A DNA stretch of 64,000 nucleotides from contig WGNR01000001.1 of assembly GCA_016124445.1 (NCBI GenBank), forward strand, positions 558,001 to 622,000, in the 5' to 3' direction. Below the pieces are notes generated by a model. It had not been told where the DNA came from and made no database searches. It saw only the letters and a program-made list of their open reading frames with translations. Made by a program: the position numbers and the translations under genes. The DNA comes from a bacterium. GTDB lineage: Bacteria; Planctomycetota; Planctomycetia; Pirellulales; Pirellulaceae. This document shows positions 45,930 through 54,126 of the stretch, one piece after another. The first letter of the stretch is position 1; each line of letters opens with the position of its first letter.

Positions 45930-47330
45930 TTAGGCGATTAGGTCTTCAATTACTTTGCCACCGAATTGACTCAATTGCTTGAAGCGGCCAGCGTGATAGT
46001 AGGTCAACTTGTTGTCGTCGAGTCCCAACAGACGCAGCAAGGTGACGTGGAAGTCGCGGACATGGCGAACTTCTTCGACCGCCTCCATCCCGGTTTCGTC
46101 GGTAGCTCCGATCGTATGGCCGGCGTTGCAGCCGCCGCCTGCCATCCAGATGGTCATGGCATTGGCATTATGGTCCCGGCCATAGGCGACGCCTCCCCGC
46201 ACGCCGTTGTCAGGCGTACGCCCGAACTCTCCGCACCAGACGATCAGCGTGCTTTCGAGCAAGCCGCGTGACTTTAAATCTTTGATGAGTGCCGCGATCG
46301 GCTGATCGACACCCCGGATCAGGTTTCCGTGGGCCCGCTCGATGTAGTCGTGACTGTCCCAGGTACCATTGAAAAGCTGAACGAAGCGGACGCCCTTTTC
46401 GACCAGCTTGCGAGCCAACAGGCACTTGCGCCCGAACGAATCGGTTTCGGCTTTACCGACGCCATACATGGCCAGTGTCTTTTGCGACTCATCCGAGATA
46501 TCGATTGCATTGGGGATTTCGGTCTGCATCCGAAACGCCAATTCGTAACTTTCCAGCCGAGCCGCTAGTTCTTTGTGTTCTGGGTGCTGCTGAGCGTGGC
46601 GCTCGTTCATCGTTGCGAGCAAATCGAGATTCATGCGCTGACGTTCGGCGGAAACTCCTTTGGGAGGCGACAAATCGAGGATCGGCGAACCTTTCGGACG
46701 CAGCGGTGTTCCCTGGTAAAACGCAGGCAAATAGCCATTGCTCCAGTTCGGAGCGCCTCCCTGGGGATAGGAAACTTCGGGAAGCACGACAAAGCCTGGC
46801 AGGTTCTGGTTCTCGCTTCCCAGCCCATAAGTGACCCATGCCCCAATCCCGGGATCACCGCCGAATCGATTGCCGCAGTTCATTTGATACATGGCGGTGG
46901 GATGATTGACACTGTCGACCTGGCACCCGCGAAAGAAACATAAGTCATCGGCGACGGTCGAAAGGTGCTGCCAGTTTTCTGACATGTCCGCACCGCTTTG
47001 GCCATGCTTTTGGAACTTGAACGGGCTTTTGACGTAATAGCGTTTGCCGCTTTCCATCGCCGATTTCTGCTCGCCGCTGCGGGTGAACTGCTTGAGGTGC
47101 AGTTTCTCAAGCGCCGGTTTCGGATCGAACGTATCGATGTGCGACGGCCCTCCTTCCATCATCAGGAAGATGCAGTTTTTGGCTTTCGCAGGGAAATGTC
47201 CCTGCTTGGGCGCCAGCGGGTTTTGTTTGGCTTCGGCCTGGGAACTTTCTGCCAGGAGCGATGCAAACGCGATACTCCCCAGAGAGGTTCCGAGTCGAAA
47301 CAAGCTTTCACGTCGATTGATATGGGGCAT
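45930..47330 (-). CDS. DUF1501 family protein, Tat-type signal
   Basis: The start is ATG 47330, which gives MPHINRRESLFRLGTSLG, a twin-arginine-type signal with cleavage near SSQAEA; the frame is open to 47390. The 466-residue protein shows the DUF1501 landmarks: NCIFLMMEGGPSHIDTFDPKP, VTYGLGSENQNLPGFVVLP, RFVQLFNGTWDSHDY, LIVWCGEFGRTPD and GRDHNANAMTIW. It follows the DUF1549/1553 gene by 14 bases and is its expected partner. It is an alkaline-phosphatase-superfamily fold with no known reaction. Confidence 0.92.
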   Translation of the reverse strand: MPHINRRESLFRLGTSLGSIAFASLLAESSQAEAKQNPLAPKQGHFPAKAKNCIFLMMEGGPSHIDTFDPKPALEKLHLKQFTRSGEQKSAMESGKRYYVKSPFKFQKHGQSGADMSENWQHLSTVADDLCFFRGCQVDSVNHPTAMYQMNCGNRFGGDPGIGAWVTYGLGSENQNLPGFVVLPEVSYPQGGAPNWSNGYLPAFYQGTPLRPKGSPILDLSPPKGVSAERQRMNLDLLATMNERHAQQHPEHKELAARLESYELAFRMQTEIPNAIDISDESQKTLAMYGVGKAETDSFGRKCLLARKLVEKGVRFVQLFNGTWDSHDYIERAHGNLIRGVDQPIAALIKDLKSRGLLESTLIVWCGEFGRTPDNGVRGGVAYGRDHNANAMTIWMAGGGCNAGHTIGATDETGMEAVEEVRHVRDFHVTLLRLLGLDDNKLTYYHAGRFKQLSQFGGKVIEDLIA

Positions 47331-47344
47331 GATGGTTCCAAGTC

Positions 47345-50233
47345 TCAATAAACGTAGATGAATTCGTTGGAGTTCAAAATCACCAGGCAAATATCGCCCA
47401 GGGCGCGAACGTGGCGACCGACATCCGCCGGTTGCAAGTCTGGTTGAAACTCCTGGTTGGCCAGCAGTTCTTCTTCAAAAGTAAAACGTTCGCCCGTGTT
47501 TTCCTCGACCGCCTCACGTTTGACTTTTAGCGGCACTTCGGCACTCGGTCGAGCCTCGATCGGCATTGCAGCTTCAAGTCGTTTCCAGTGAGCCTGAAAC
47601 TCGGATAGCTCCTGGGGCGTTGGCTGTCGGCCAAGGGCTAACTCGAAACAACGCTTCAGCGCCGCGGCATCCCGCTGCGGGCCCTGCCCCTCGGCCTCGT
47701 TCCAAGCCCGATCGGCTAGGGCCAGCGCACGCGAATACGAATTCTGGCCGTTGAACAAACTGAAAACCTGCGGCGTGACGGTCGACGATTCCCGTCGCTC
47801 GCACGAAAAGTCTGGGGCCGGTGAATTGAAGACTTCCAACATCGGATGCAGCATGCCACGAAGCTTCAGCACATAAATCGAACGGCGATGCCGCTGCTGC
47901 GGCTTGGGATTGGGAACCCAGGCCGATGCGAATGTTCCCATCACCTGGCGCGGCTGCAGGGCAACTTCTTGATTGATTTCAGGCCGGCACGGAATTCCCC
48001 CCATCGTTGGATTCAACTCGCCAGTCACGGCCAGCATCGAATCTCGCAGTTCTTCGGCGGTTAGCCTCCGCGGTTGAAAGACCGCCAGAGAAGTTCCGAG
48101 AGGATCGAGTTCAGCAAGCGATTGGGGAGAAGGATGCTGAGACGACCGGCAATAGGCATCGGAAAGCATGATGCGGCGATGCATCTTCTTGATCGACCAA
48201 CCATCCGCAACGAACGAAGACGCGAGGTAGTCCAGCAGTTTCGGATGCGTTGGCCTTTGGCCGGTCGAACCAAAGTTGTTCGGGTTGCCGGCGATCGCCT
48301 TGCCAAAGTGCCATTGCCAGATGCGATTGACGATCACGCGGGTGGTCAGCGGGTTATTGGCATCGGCCACCCACTGGGCGAAATTGGCACGGCGGCCAGA
48401 GATGTCGTTGGGTATCTCCGCGGAAACCAGATCATCGATAACACTCAGCGTGCCGGGTTCGACCAGAATCCCCTTCGCAAATGGATCACCGCCGGAACGA
48501 ACGCATGACGTTTCCAATTCACCATCGGTGCGATCCTGTGGCATTCTGAGCGGGGAGGAGACGTTCACCAGCGTCGGCGTGTAGCCATCGTAGACGGAGA
48601 GGGCGTAAGGTTCGTAGCGATCCATTTCCCACGACAAACGTTGCAGGCCTTTCTTGGCGACCCGGTTAATCCCAAACTCGTGCGGGGTAAAACCGATCAA
48701 CTTCGGCGGGAAATCGCTTTGAGGCACGCCACGCTTCATCAGGCTACTTCGCGCGGTATCGAATGGATTGAATACTTTGCGGGTCTTCGCATCGGCCAGA
48801 GCTTCTTCCCACCGCTTCTTTTGATCTACGATCTTGGACTTTTCTTCCTCTCTGGCATTGACCAATCGCTCGGCAAACCAGGCTTGGGCGTTCTCTTCCA
48901 GGACGCTTTCCAGGTGTTTCTGGGTATCTCGATATCCCTGGCGTTGGCGAATCAGGAATTGCTTTTCATCGAACCCCTCGATGTTTTCGACGTCCAGGAA
49001 ATCTGCCTTGCGTTCGGCAAGCTGAGTCGTGGCGAATACGGCCTGGATACTGTAGTAGTCCCGAGTCGGAACCGGATCGAACTTGTGATCATGGCACCGT
49101 GCGCACTGCAACGAGTGCCCCAGGAACGTTTCTCCGACGCTGTTGGTGACGTCGTCGAGAAACCGTTGTCGGGCAATCCTGGCGACTTCCATCCCGGTCA
49201 GTTCCCACGGCCCCATTCTCAGGTATCCAGCCGCGATGATTCCTTCAGGATTATCCGGCATGATTTCGTCGCCGGCGATTTGCTCTTTGATGAACTGATC
49301 GTAAGGCTTGTCATCGTTGAACGAGCGAATCACGTAGTCGCGATAGCGCCAAGCATTGCCTCGTTCAAAATCATTAGCAAACCCGGAGGAATCGGCGTAG
49401 CGAACGACATCAAGCCAATGCTGTGCCATCCGTTCGCCATAGTGCGGCGAGCCGAGCAAGCGATCGACAACCTCAGCAAATGCCTGATCGTCCGGTCGCT
49501 TGTCTGCTAGAAACGCCGATACTTCTTCAGGCGTCGGCGGGAGACCGGTCAAGTCGAACGTTGCCCGGCGAATCAATTCACGACGTGACGCAGGCGGCGC
49601 CACCGTCAGGCCTTGCGGAAGTTCTTTTTCGATGAGAACATCGATCGAGTTGGCACGGTTGTCGGAACCTTCAATCTTCTGAACGGGTTGATAGGCCCAT
49701 AGCCCGGCTGGATCGTATTTTCGATTGGTCCATTCCGAGGCCAGACCGCCAGAGGTCTTGACCGTGATGCCATCTTCGACGCTCCAAGCTTTGGCGTACT
49801 CGCTGTGAATGGCCGCCTGGCGTTCGCGGGAAGGCCACTTCGCCCCTGACTTGATCCAATCGTGCAGCCAGACAATTTGTTCCTTCGTCAGGCGCTCCGC
49901 TTCCTTGGGAGGCATTGCCGAGAACGATTCGTCCTCCCTGGTAGCGGCCAGATAGACAGAACTGCTCTTAGGGTCTCCAGGCACAATCCCAGGTTCTTCG
50001 CTATCGCCGCCGGCGGTTAGCGCGGTCAGCGATCGAACGTCGAACCCGCCTTCGATTTCATCCGGCTTATCGCCATGGCAACCAATGCATTTTTCGCGTA
50101 GCAGCGGGGCAATCCGGCGAGCAAAGAGAACTTCGCTTTCGTTGTATTCGTCTGCCGTGCCCTCCGCCAACACCGGCTGGAAGGCGGTAAGCACGCAGGC
50201 CAAAACGAGCACGCTGGTGATCGTTCGCATCAT
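47345..50233 (-). CDS. DUF1549/DUF1553 cytochrome-like protein
   Basis: The 962-residue exported protein (signal peptide to about AEG24) has a PSCyt1 domain with haem-type motif CIGCH (Cys49, Cys52, His53). DUF1549 follows (about 200-410, with GLPPTPEEVSAF, HWLDVVRYADSSGF and CARCHDHKFDPV) and then DUF1553 (about 620-900, with NPLTTRVIVNRIWQWHFGKA and LNPTMGG). No discoidin domain is present, but a charged linker occupies about 420-600. It overlaps the FecR/LamG gene by 4 bases, so it is translationally coupled to a regulator. Haem attachment is inferred from the motif only. Confidence 0.92.
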   Translation of the reverse strand: MMRTITSVLVLACVLTAFQPVLAEGTADEYNESEVLFARRIAPLLREKCIGCHGDKPDEIEGGFDVRSLTALTAGGDSEEPGIVPGDPKSSSVYLAATREDESFSAMPPKEAERLTKEQIVWLHDWIKSGAKWPSRERQAAIHSEYAKAWSVEDGITVKTSGGLASEWTNRKYDPAGLWAYQPVQKIEGSDNRANSIDVLIEKELPQGLTVAPPASRRELIRRATFDLTGLPPTPEEVSAFLADKRPDDQAFAEVVDRLLGSPHYGERMAQHWLDVVRYADSSGFANDFERGNAWRYRDYVIRSFNDDKPYDQFIKEQIAGDEIMPDNPEGIIAAGYLRMGPWELTGMEVARIARQRFLDDVTNSVGETFLGHSLQCARCHDHKFDPVPTRDYYSIQAVFATTQLAERKADFLDVENIEGFDEKQFLIRQRQGYRDTQKHLESVLEENAQAWFAERLVNAREEEKSKIVDQKKRWEEALADAKTRKVFNPFDTARSSLMKRGVPQSDFPPKLIGFTPHEFGINRVAKKGLQRLSWEMDRYEPYALSVYDGYTPTLVNVSSPLRMPQDRTDGELETSCVRSGGDPFAKGILVEPGTLSVIDDLVSAEIPNDISGRRANFAQWVADANNPLTTRVIVNRIWQWHFGKAIAGNPNNFGSTGQRPTHPKLLDYLASSFVADGWSIKKMHRRIMLSDAYCRSSQHPSPQSLAELDPLGTSLAVFQPRRLTAEELRDSMLAVTGELNPTMGGIPCRPEINQEVALQPRQVMGTFASAWVPNPKPQQRHRRSIYVLKLRGMLHPMLEVFNSPAPDFSCERRESSTVTPQVFSLFNGQNSYSRALALADRAWNEAEGQGPQRDAAALKRCFELALGRQPTPQELSEFQAHWKRLEAAMPIEARPSAEVPLKVKREAVEENTGERFTFEEELLANQEFQPDLQPADVGRHVRALGDICLVILNSNEFIYVY

Positions 50234-51885
50234 TTCGGAACCCCCAACTCATACAAGTTCTTGATCTCTTCGCCCGACAATGGCTCTTTGAAAATCAAAA
50301 ACTCATCGACTCGTCCATTCAAGTTTCGAACCGGAAACGGGACCCCTTCGGCAGGCAATCCCCAGTTGCCAATCTCGCATCGACCGAAGGTGACCTTTCG
50401 GCCTGAGCGATGGAATTTGCTGGTACTCCGACTGACTTCTTCGCCGTCGAAATACTGCACCCCTTCGCCGGTCGTTGCGTCAAAGCTCACCGCGACATGG
50501 TGCCAGCGACGACCACCGGCACCGAACACCGGCGGCGAACGGTACATCTGGTTTTGCCGATCGCCGGTTGGCAAGGTGCCGTCCTGCGTCGGATCTTTCA
50601 TGTAGCGGACCGAGAACATCATCCTGCCCTGTTCATCAATCTGCCAATGCGGTTCGCCATCTTCGTATCCGTCGGCCAGCAATAGCGCATTGTACTTCCG
50701 ATCCAACCCATCGACACGAATCCACGCCGCCATCGTCAGGCCATCGTATTTGCCGTCCCCCAGGTTGATCCGCACCCGATCGCCAGGGCTTTTGAATTCC
50801 ATCGCATCCTTCGTCGGCCAGCGGCCCTCGACCCAGCGTGTTCCAACCGCCGAGCCTGCCAGGCCGGGATGCTTGGGAATCGAAAAGTTATTCACCAGTC
50901 GATCCCAGCGTTTGTCCTGCCAATGCTTGAACAAATAACATCCGAGAATACGCTCGTCGGACCGCACCGATTGCATCGAATCCCACCAACGTGCCGACAG
51001 GTCCTTATAGAAGGTATCCATCCGCTGCTCGAACTGCATCGCACTGGGGAAATCGGTCGGCGCCGCTTTACCGGCCACCGGGGGATGATCCTTCGAGGTT
51101 TGCAGGCTTTCACCTTCACGGATGATTTTCACGGGCGAGCTTGCCAGGTGTGCTTCGACTTCGCCATCGAAGACGTGCAATGCCGACGCATCTCCCTGGA
51201 CATCAACCCCAAACTCAGTTCCCAGATCGACAACTTCCATCCCCGGAACCAGCAAGCGAAAGCCAATCGCGGGTGGAGGGACATGCATCGTCACTTTGCC
51301 GTCGACGCAATGCGCTTCCCAGGCACTGACGAGATCGACCTCGGCGGCATCTTCGATCAGCATGGTCGCGCCGCTGAAAAAGTCGATCTGCAGGCCGCCG
51401 GACAAAAGCTTCAACTTTCCGGGCGGTAACGAATCCCCTTCGCGATAGTGAACCCCTTCCGTGAAGCGAGCATCAACGATTCGCGTCAAAACGGCGCACC
51501 CGTTTTCGATGTCTTCTTTTGCTTCGCCTGGATCGGTCGTTACGGTTGTCTCGGTTGGCAACTGCGGGCTACGACCACGCCCGATTCCGAATCCAAGGGC
51601 AATCAAAAGGGTGGCTGCAATCGCGGCCAAGGCCCAACGTGTTCCTCCGCTCGGACCAAACCAACCGGCCGCCGCAGATTTCGCGGACGGTTCTTGGACT
51701 GGTATTTCCGATGTATGCAACTCGCTCATCAAGCGCAAGTCGGCATCCAATCCGCACAGATCGACAAACTGATTGCGCCGGTAGGTCGATCGCTCGAGTT
51801 CGGTTTGCAGTTCGGTCGAATCGCCTTCGGTCAATGAACCATCAAGCCAAAAGGAAACCAGCTGCCTGAATCTCTCGTCGTTCAT
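50230..51885 (-). CDS. FecR-like membrane regulator with C-terminal LamG domain
   Basis: The 551-residue protein has an N-terminal cytoplasmic region (1-80, LVSFWLDGSLTEGDSTELQ, a zinc-free anti-sigma-like helical start) and one transmembrane helix (84-102). A FecR domain follows (about 150-255, LPPGKLKLLSGGLQIDFFSGA and VVDLGTEFGVDVQG). A LamG/concanavalin-like jellyroll closes it (about 335-545, GLTMAAWIRVDGLD and GRVDEFLIFKEPLSGEEI). It overlaps the ECF sigma gene upstream and the DUF1549 gene downstream, each by 4 bases. It probably senses an extracellular glycan and controls the sigma factor; this is inference from architecture and position. Confidence 0.9.
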   Translation of the reverse strand: MNDERFRQLVSFWLDGSLTEGDSTELQTELERSTYRRNQFVDLCGLDADLRLMSELHTSEIPVQEPSAKSAAAGWFGPSGGTRWALAAIAATLLIALGFGIGRGRSPQLPTETTVTTDPGEAKEDIENGCAVLTRIVDARFTEGVHYREGDSLPPGKLKLLSGGLQIDFFSGATMLIEDAAEVDLVSAWEAHCVDGKVTMHVPPPAIGFRLLVPGMEVVDLGTEFGVDVQGDASALHVFDGEVEAHLASSPVKIIREGESLQTSKDHPPVAGKAAPTDFPSAMQFEQRMDTFYKDLSARWWDSMQSVRSDERILGCYLFKHWQDKRWDRLVNNFSIPKHPGLAGSAVGTRWVEGRWPTKDAMEFKSPGDRVRINLGDGKYDGLTMAAWIRVDGLDRKYNALLLADGYEDGEPHWQIDEQGRMMFSVRYMKDPTQDGTLPTGDRQNQMYRSPPVFGAGGRRWHHVAVSFDATTGEGVQYFDGEEVSRSTSKFHRSGRKVTFGRCEIGNWGLPAEGVPFPVRNLNGRVDEFLIFKEPLSGEEIKNLYELGVPK

Positions 51886-52412
51886 GACATTCCCTCTGTG
51901 GCAAGGGTTTGTTGGACGCAGTCGAGCAGCTTTTGCCGAAGCCGCTGGATGGTCTTGTAGATCGCTTGTTCCGGCCGCGACTGCTGCCGTGCGTACTGAC
52001 GAATCGTAACGCCAGGTTGATGCACTTTCAGGATCAACTCGCGCTTAGCCGCGTCCAGTTTTCGAAGACATTCTTCCAATGCTTCGCGCCGATTGGCATC
52101 GCTGGCGGTCAGGGTGCCTGTCGCGTCGGCTAACTGCTCGGCCAGGTTGTCGGAGAAAACCAACGGGCTGCGTGCGAGCGATCGCCGATACTTGAGCGCC
52201 TCGAAACGGGCAATCGTCATCAGCCAACCGCCAAATCGATCGTGGCTGTCGAGTTCGTCGAACTTTTTCCAAGCAACCAGGCTCGTTTGCTGCACGACCT
52301 CTTCGACATCGTGCCATGACGGAACGAGCCGGCGCACGTAGACCTTCAGTGCCGATTCTTCTTCGATCAGCAGTCGCATGAAGGTTTCGTAGTTCGATTC
52401 GCTACTAGTCAC
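51882..52412 (-). CDS. ECF-type RNA polymerase sigma factor
   Basis: The 176-residue protein has region 2 (about 20-95, DVEEVVQQTSLVAWKKFDEL, then RFGGWLMTIARFEALKYRR) and region 4 (about 115-170, RREALEECLRKLDAAKRELI, then QSRPEQAIYKTIQRLRQKL). There is no signal or extra domain. It matches the planctomycete ECF group that is followed by FecR/LamG and DUF1549 genes. Its stop overlaps the FecR/LamG start (ATGA), the normal arrangement of a sigma factor and its membrane regulator. It is the first gene of the five-gene unit that ends with the sulfatase and probably drives it. Confidence 0.92.
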   Translation of the reverse strand: MTSSESNYETFMRLLIEEESALKVYVRRLVPSWHDVEEVVQQTSLVAWKKFDELDSHDRFGGWLMTIARFEALKYRRSLARSPLVFSDNLAEQLADATGTLTASDANRREALEECLRKLDAAKRELILKVHQPGVTIRQYARQQSRPEQAIYKTIQRLRQKLLDCVQQTLATEGMS

Positions 52413-52498
52413 GAGTTACTCGCTTGAGAGCCTCCAGCATCGCGGCCGCACTGAAGAGATGTTCCCTAAATCCTTGGCTGAACAGGACTTTCGATTGC

Positions 52499-52551
52499 GG
52501 AACCAGGAGGTTCCAGGCAGGCGTACGAGAGTACTCTCCCGCAATGGTTCC
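52499..52551. promoter_or_regulatory. Candidate control elements upstream of the ECF sigma operon
   Basis: Two inverted repeats lie in the leader: GGAACC-AGGA-GGTTCC (52499-52514) and the perfect 12-bp palindrome GAGAGTACTCTC (52527-52538). On the minus strand GGAACC also occurs at 52551-52546, resembling an ECF -35 element, with TCGTAC 17 bases later. An autoregulated promoter here is possible but weakly supported. Confidence 0.35.
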
Positions 52552-52560
52552 AGATTAGAC

Positions 52561-52592
52561 AAAAAAACGCCGAAAATCAGAGATTTCCGGCG
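52561..52592 (-). terminator. Rho-independent terminator of the RNA ligase gene
   Basis: The minus-strand transcript forms an 11-bp stem with one mismatch (52568-52578 with 52582-52592, core CGCCG/CGGCG) and a 3-nt loop, followed by seven U. It is 39 bases past the ligase stop. Confidence 0.85.
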
Positions 52593-52631
52593 AATTGGAA
52601 AGAGATTCGAGATTTCGTACCGCTTTCAGCG

Positions 52632-53405
52632 TTACTTCTTGGCCGACCGCTTGGCATGTCGCTCGTAATCCTCGTAGCGAATCTTGGCGATTTGCTTGCG
52701 ATCGGGCGTGCGTACCACGACACCTTCCGGGCGGCCGCCTGCGTTTTCGTCCAGCGCCACTTGCGTGCGGGTGATCATCGACTTGAGCCACGCATGCGTG
52801 TCGTTGATTGCCGTCGGGATGGACTCGACAACAGCGATTCGTGGCGTCAGCTTAAGTCCATGACGGGAGGTAAACGCCTGTAAATCGTTCTCGGTCAGGA
52901 ACTGCTGTCCAGAATTCTCTCGCCACAACGAGATCGCATTCAATTCCTGATCCAGCTGAATCATCGGTACGTTGGCGACATCGAAGACTCGGTAGCCAAA
53001 CTCCTTGTTGCTGGTGTACTGCTTGGCCGCCGCGGTTGTCTTCCCGCCGTACGTTTCAAAAAAGATGACGGTAATGTCATCGCCACTAGACTCATGCTCG
53101 GCACTGAGTCGATCCGCCACCGGCCGTAGAGTATCGACAATTCCCAGGGCCGGGTTATGAACGAGATCTCCTTTGGCATGCAAAAGTTCTTCGCGACTCC
53201 CGATCAGATAGGTTCCGTCCGGCCACAAGATGATGCGGCTGTTCGTTCCATCGACCTTTTCGGTCACCACGATCTCATTGCTCTCGAAGCAGACCGTTTC
53301 CTCCAACAGCATTCCACGTTCACCCATGGCGTGAAACGTAGGAATCGACGGATACTTCGTAGCGCTATTCAGTTTGGATAGATCGATGTTGCGAAGTGAG
53401 GTCAT
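52632..53405 (-). CDS. RNA ligase (Rnl2-like nucleotidyltransferase)
   Basis: The 257-residue protein shows the covalent nucleotidyltransferase motifs in order: motif I with catalytic Lys50 in EKVDGTN, GSREE (69-73), motif III-like IFFETYG (114-120), motif IIIa EFGYRVFDV (135-143), motif IV EGVVVR (227-232) and motif V KIRYEDY (241-247). It should adenylate itself with ATP and seal RNA ends. The chain is shorter than phage T4 Rnl2 and lacks an evident C-terminal domain. It is a single gene with its own terminator. No RtcA/RtcB or kinase-phosphatase repair gene is next to it. Confidence 0.88.
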   Translation of the reverse strand: MTSLRNIDLSKLNSATKYPSIPTFHAMGERGMLLEETVCFESNEIVVTEKVDGTNSRIILWPDGTYLIGSREELLHAKGDLVHNPALGIVDTLRPVADRLSAEHESSGDDITVIFFETYGGKTTAAAKQYTSNKEFGYRVFDVANVPMIQLDQELNAISLWRENSGQQFLTENDLQAFTSRHGLKLTPRIAVVESIPTAINDTHAWLKSMITRTQVALDENAGGRPEGVVVRTPDRKQIAKIRYEDYERHAKRSAKK

Positions 53406-53649
53406 CAGGTACCTTTGACAAGTTGGGGGGTACTAAAAGTTGCCTACATGACCGACCAGCCCGTTTCCTGGTTCGCCTGGGAATCGAAAAAAGGGCATGT
53501 TGGTAAATCGTTTAGACCATCCGAAACCAACCAGACATGTCGCAACTTATTGGCTTTCTAAGATAAAATCGTGACCAGACCAAACTTTATACCGTAGACT
53601 TCTTCGTCATTTTGTTTGCATGACCCAACCAACCGGTGAAAGGTATCCC

Positions 53650-54108
53650 ATGAATCGATTCACGAAATACTTGTTGCTTTCTCTTGGCTTGGTCGTGATC
53701 GGCAGTTTGGGCGTTGCCTGGGCGCACGAAGATGGGGTACTCAAGGTCACGGTATTGGCCAAATCAACCAAGTCATGGGATGACAAGTTGCTGCCTGCCT
53801 ACCCTGCCGGCCAGCCTGAGATCACAATCCTGCGAATCGTGATTCCGGCCGGCGAGAAAACTCCGCTGCATACTCACAGCGTAATCAACGCTGGCGTGCT
53901 GCTTCGTGGCGAACTGGTCGTGCACATGGAAGGTGGTCTCAGCAAAACGCTCAAGGCTGGCGACGCGTTGATCGAACTGGTCAACAAGCCTCATTGGGGG
54001 CAGAACGACGGCAAGGTCGACGCCGAGATCATCGTCTTCTACGCGGGCGTCGAAGGAAAGCAAATCACCCATACGATCGACGATCACGAACACCCAACCA
54101 AACCATAG
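53650..54108 (+). CDS. Exported cupin-domain protein
   Basis: The start is ATG 53650, with AAAGG 8 bases upstream, because the signal peptide begins there (MNRFTKYLLLSLGLVVIGSLGVAWAHEDG); an ATG at 53620 is upstream in frame. The 152-residue product is a single cupin: motif 1 region ETPLHTHSVINAGVLLRGEL-like (HTH metal ligands in LHTHS) and motif 2 ALIELVNKPHWGQN. The His pair and later His suggest a metal site, but the substrate is unknown. It converges on the GntR/LacI regulator gene, 18 bases between stops. Confidence 0.82.
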   Translation: MNRFTKYLLLSLGLVVIGSLGVAWAHEDGVLKVTVLAKSTKSWDDKLLPAYPAGQPEITILRIVIPAGEKTPLHTHSVINAGVLLRGELVVHMEGGLSKTLKAGDALIELVNKPHWGQNDGKVDAEIIVFYAGVEGKQITHTIDDHEHPTKP

Positions 54109-54126
54109 TGACGACTGCGGTGCATT

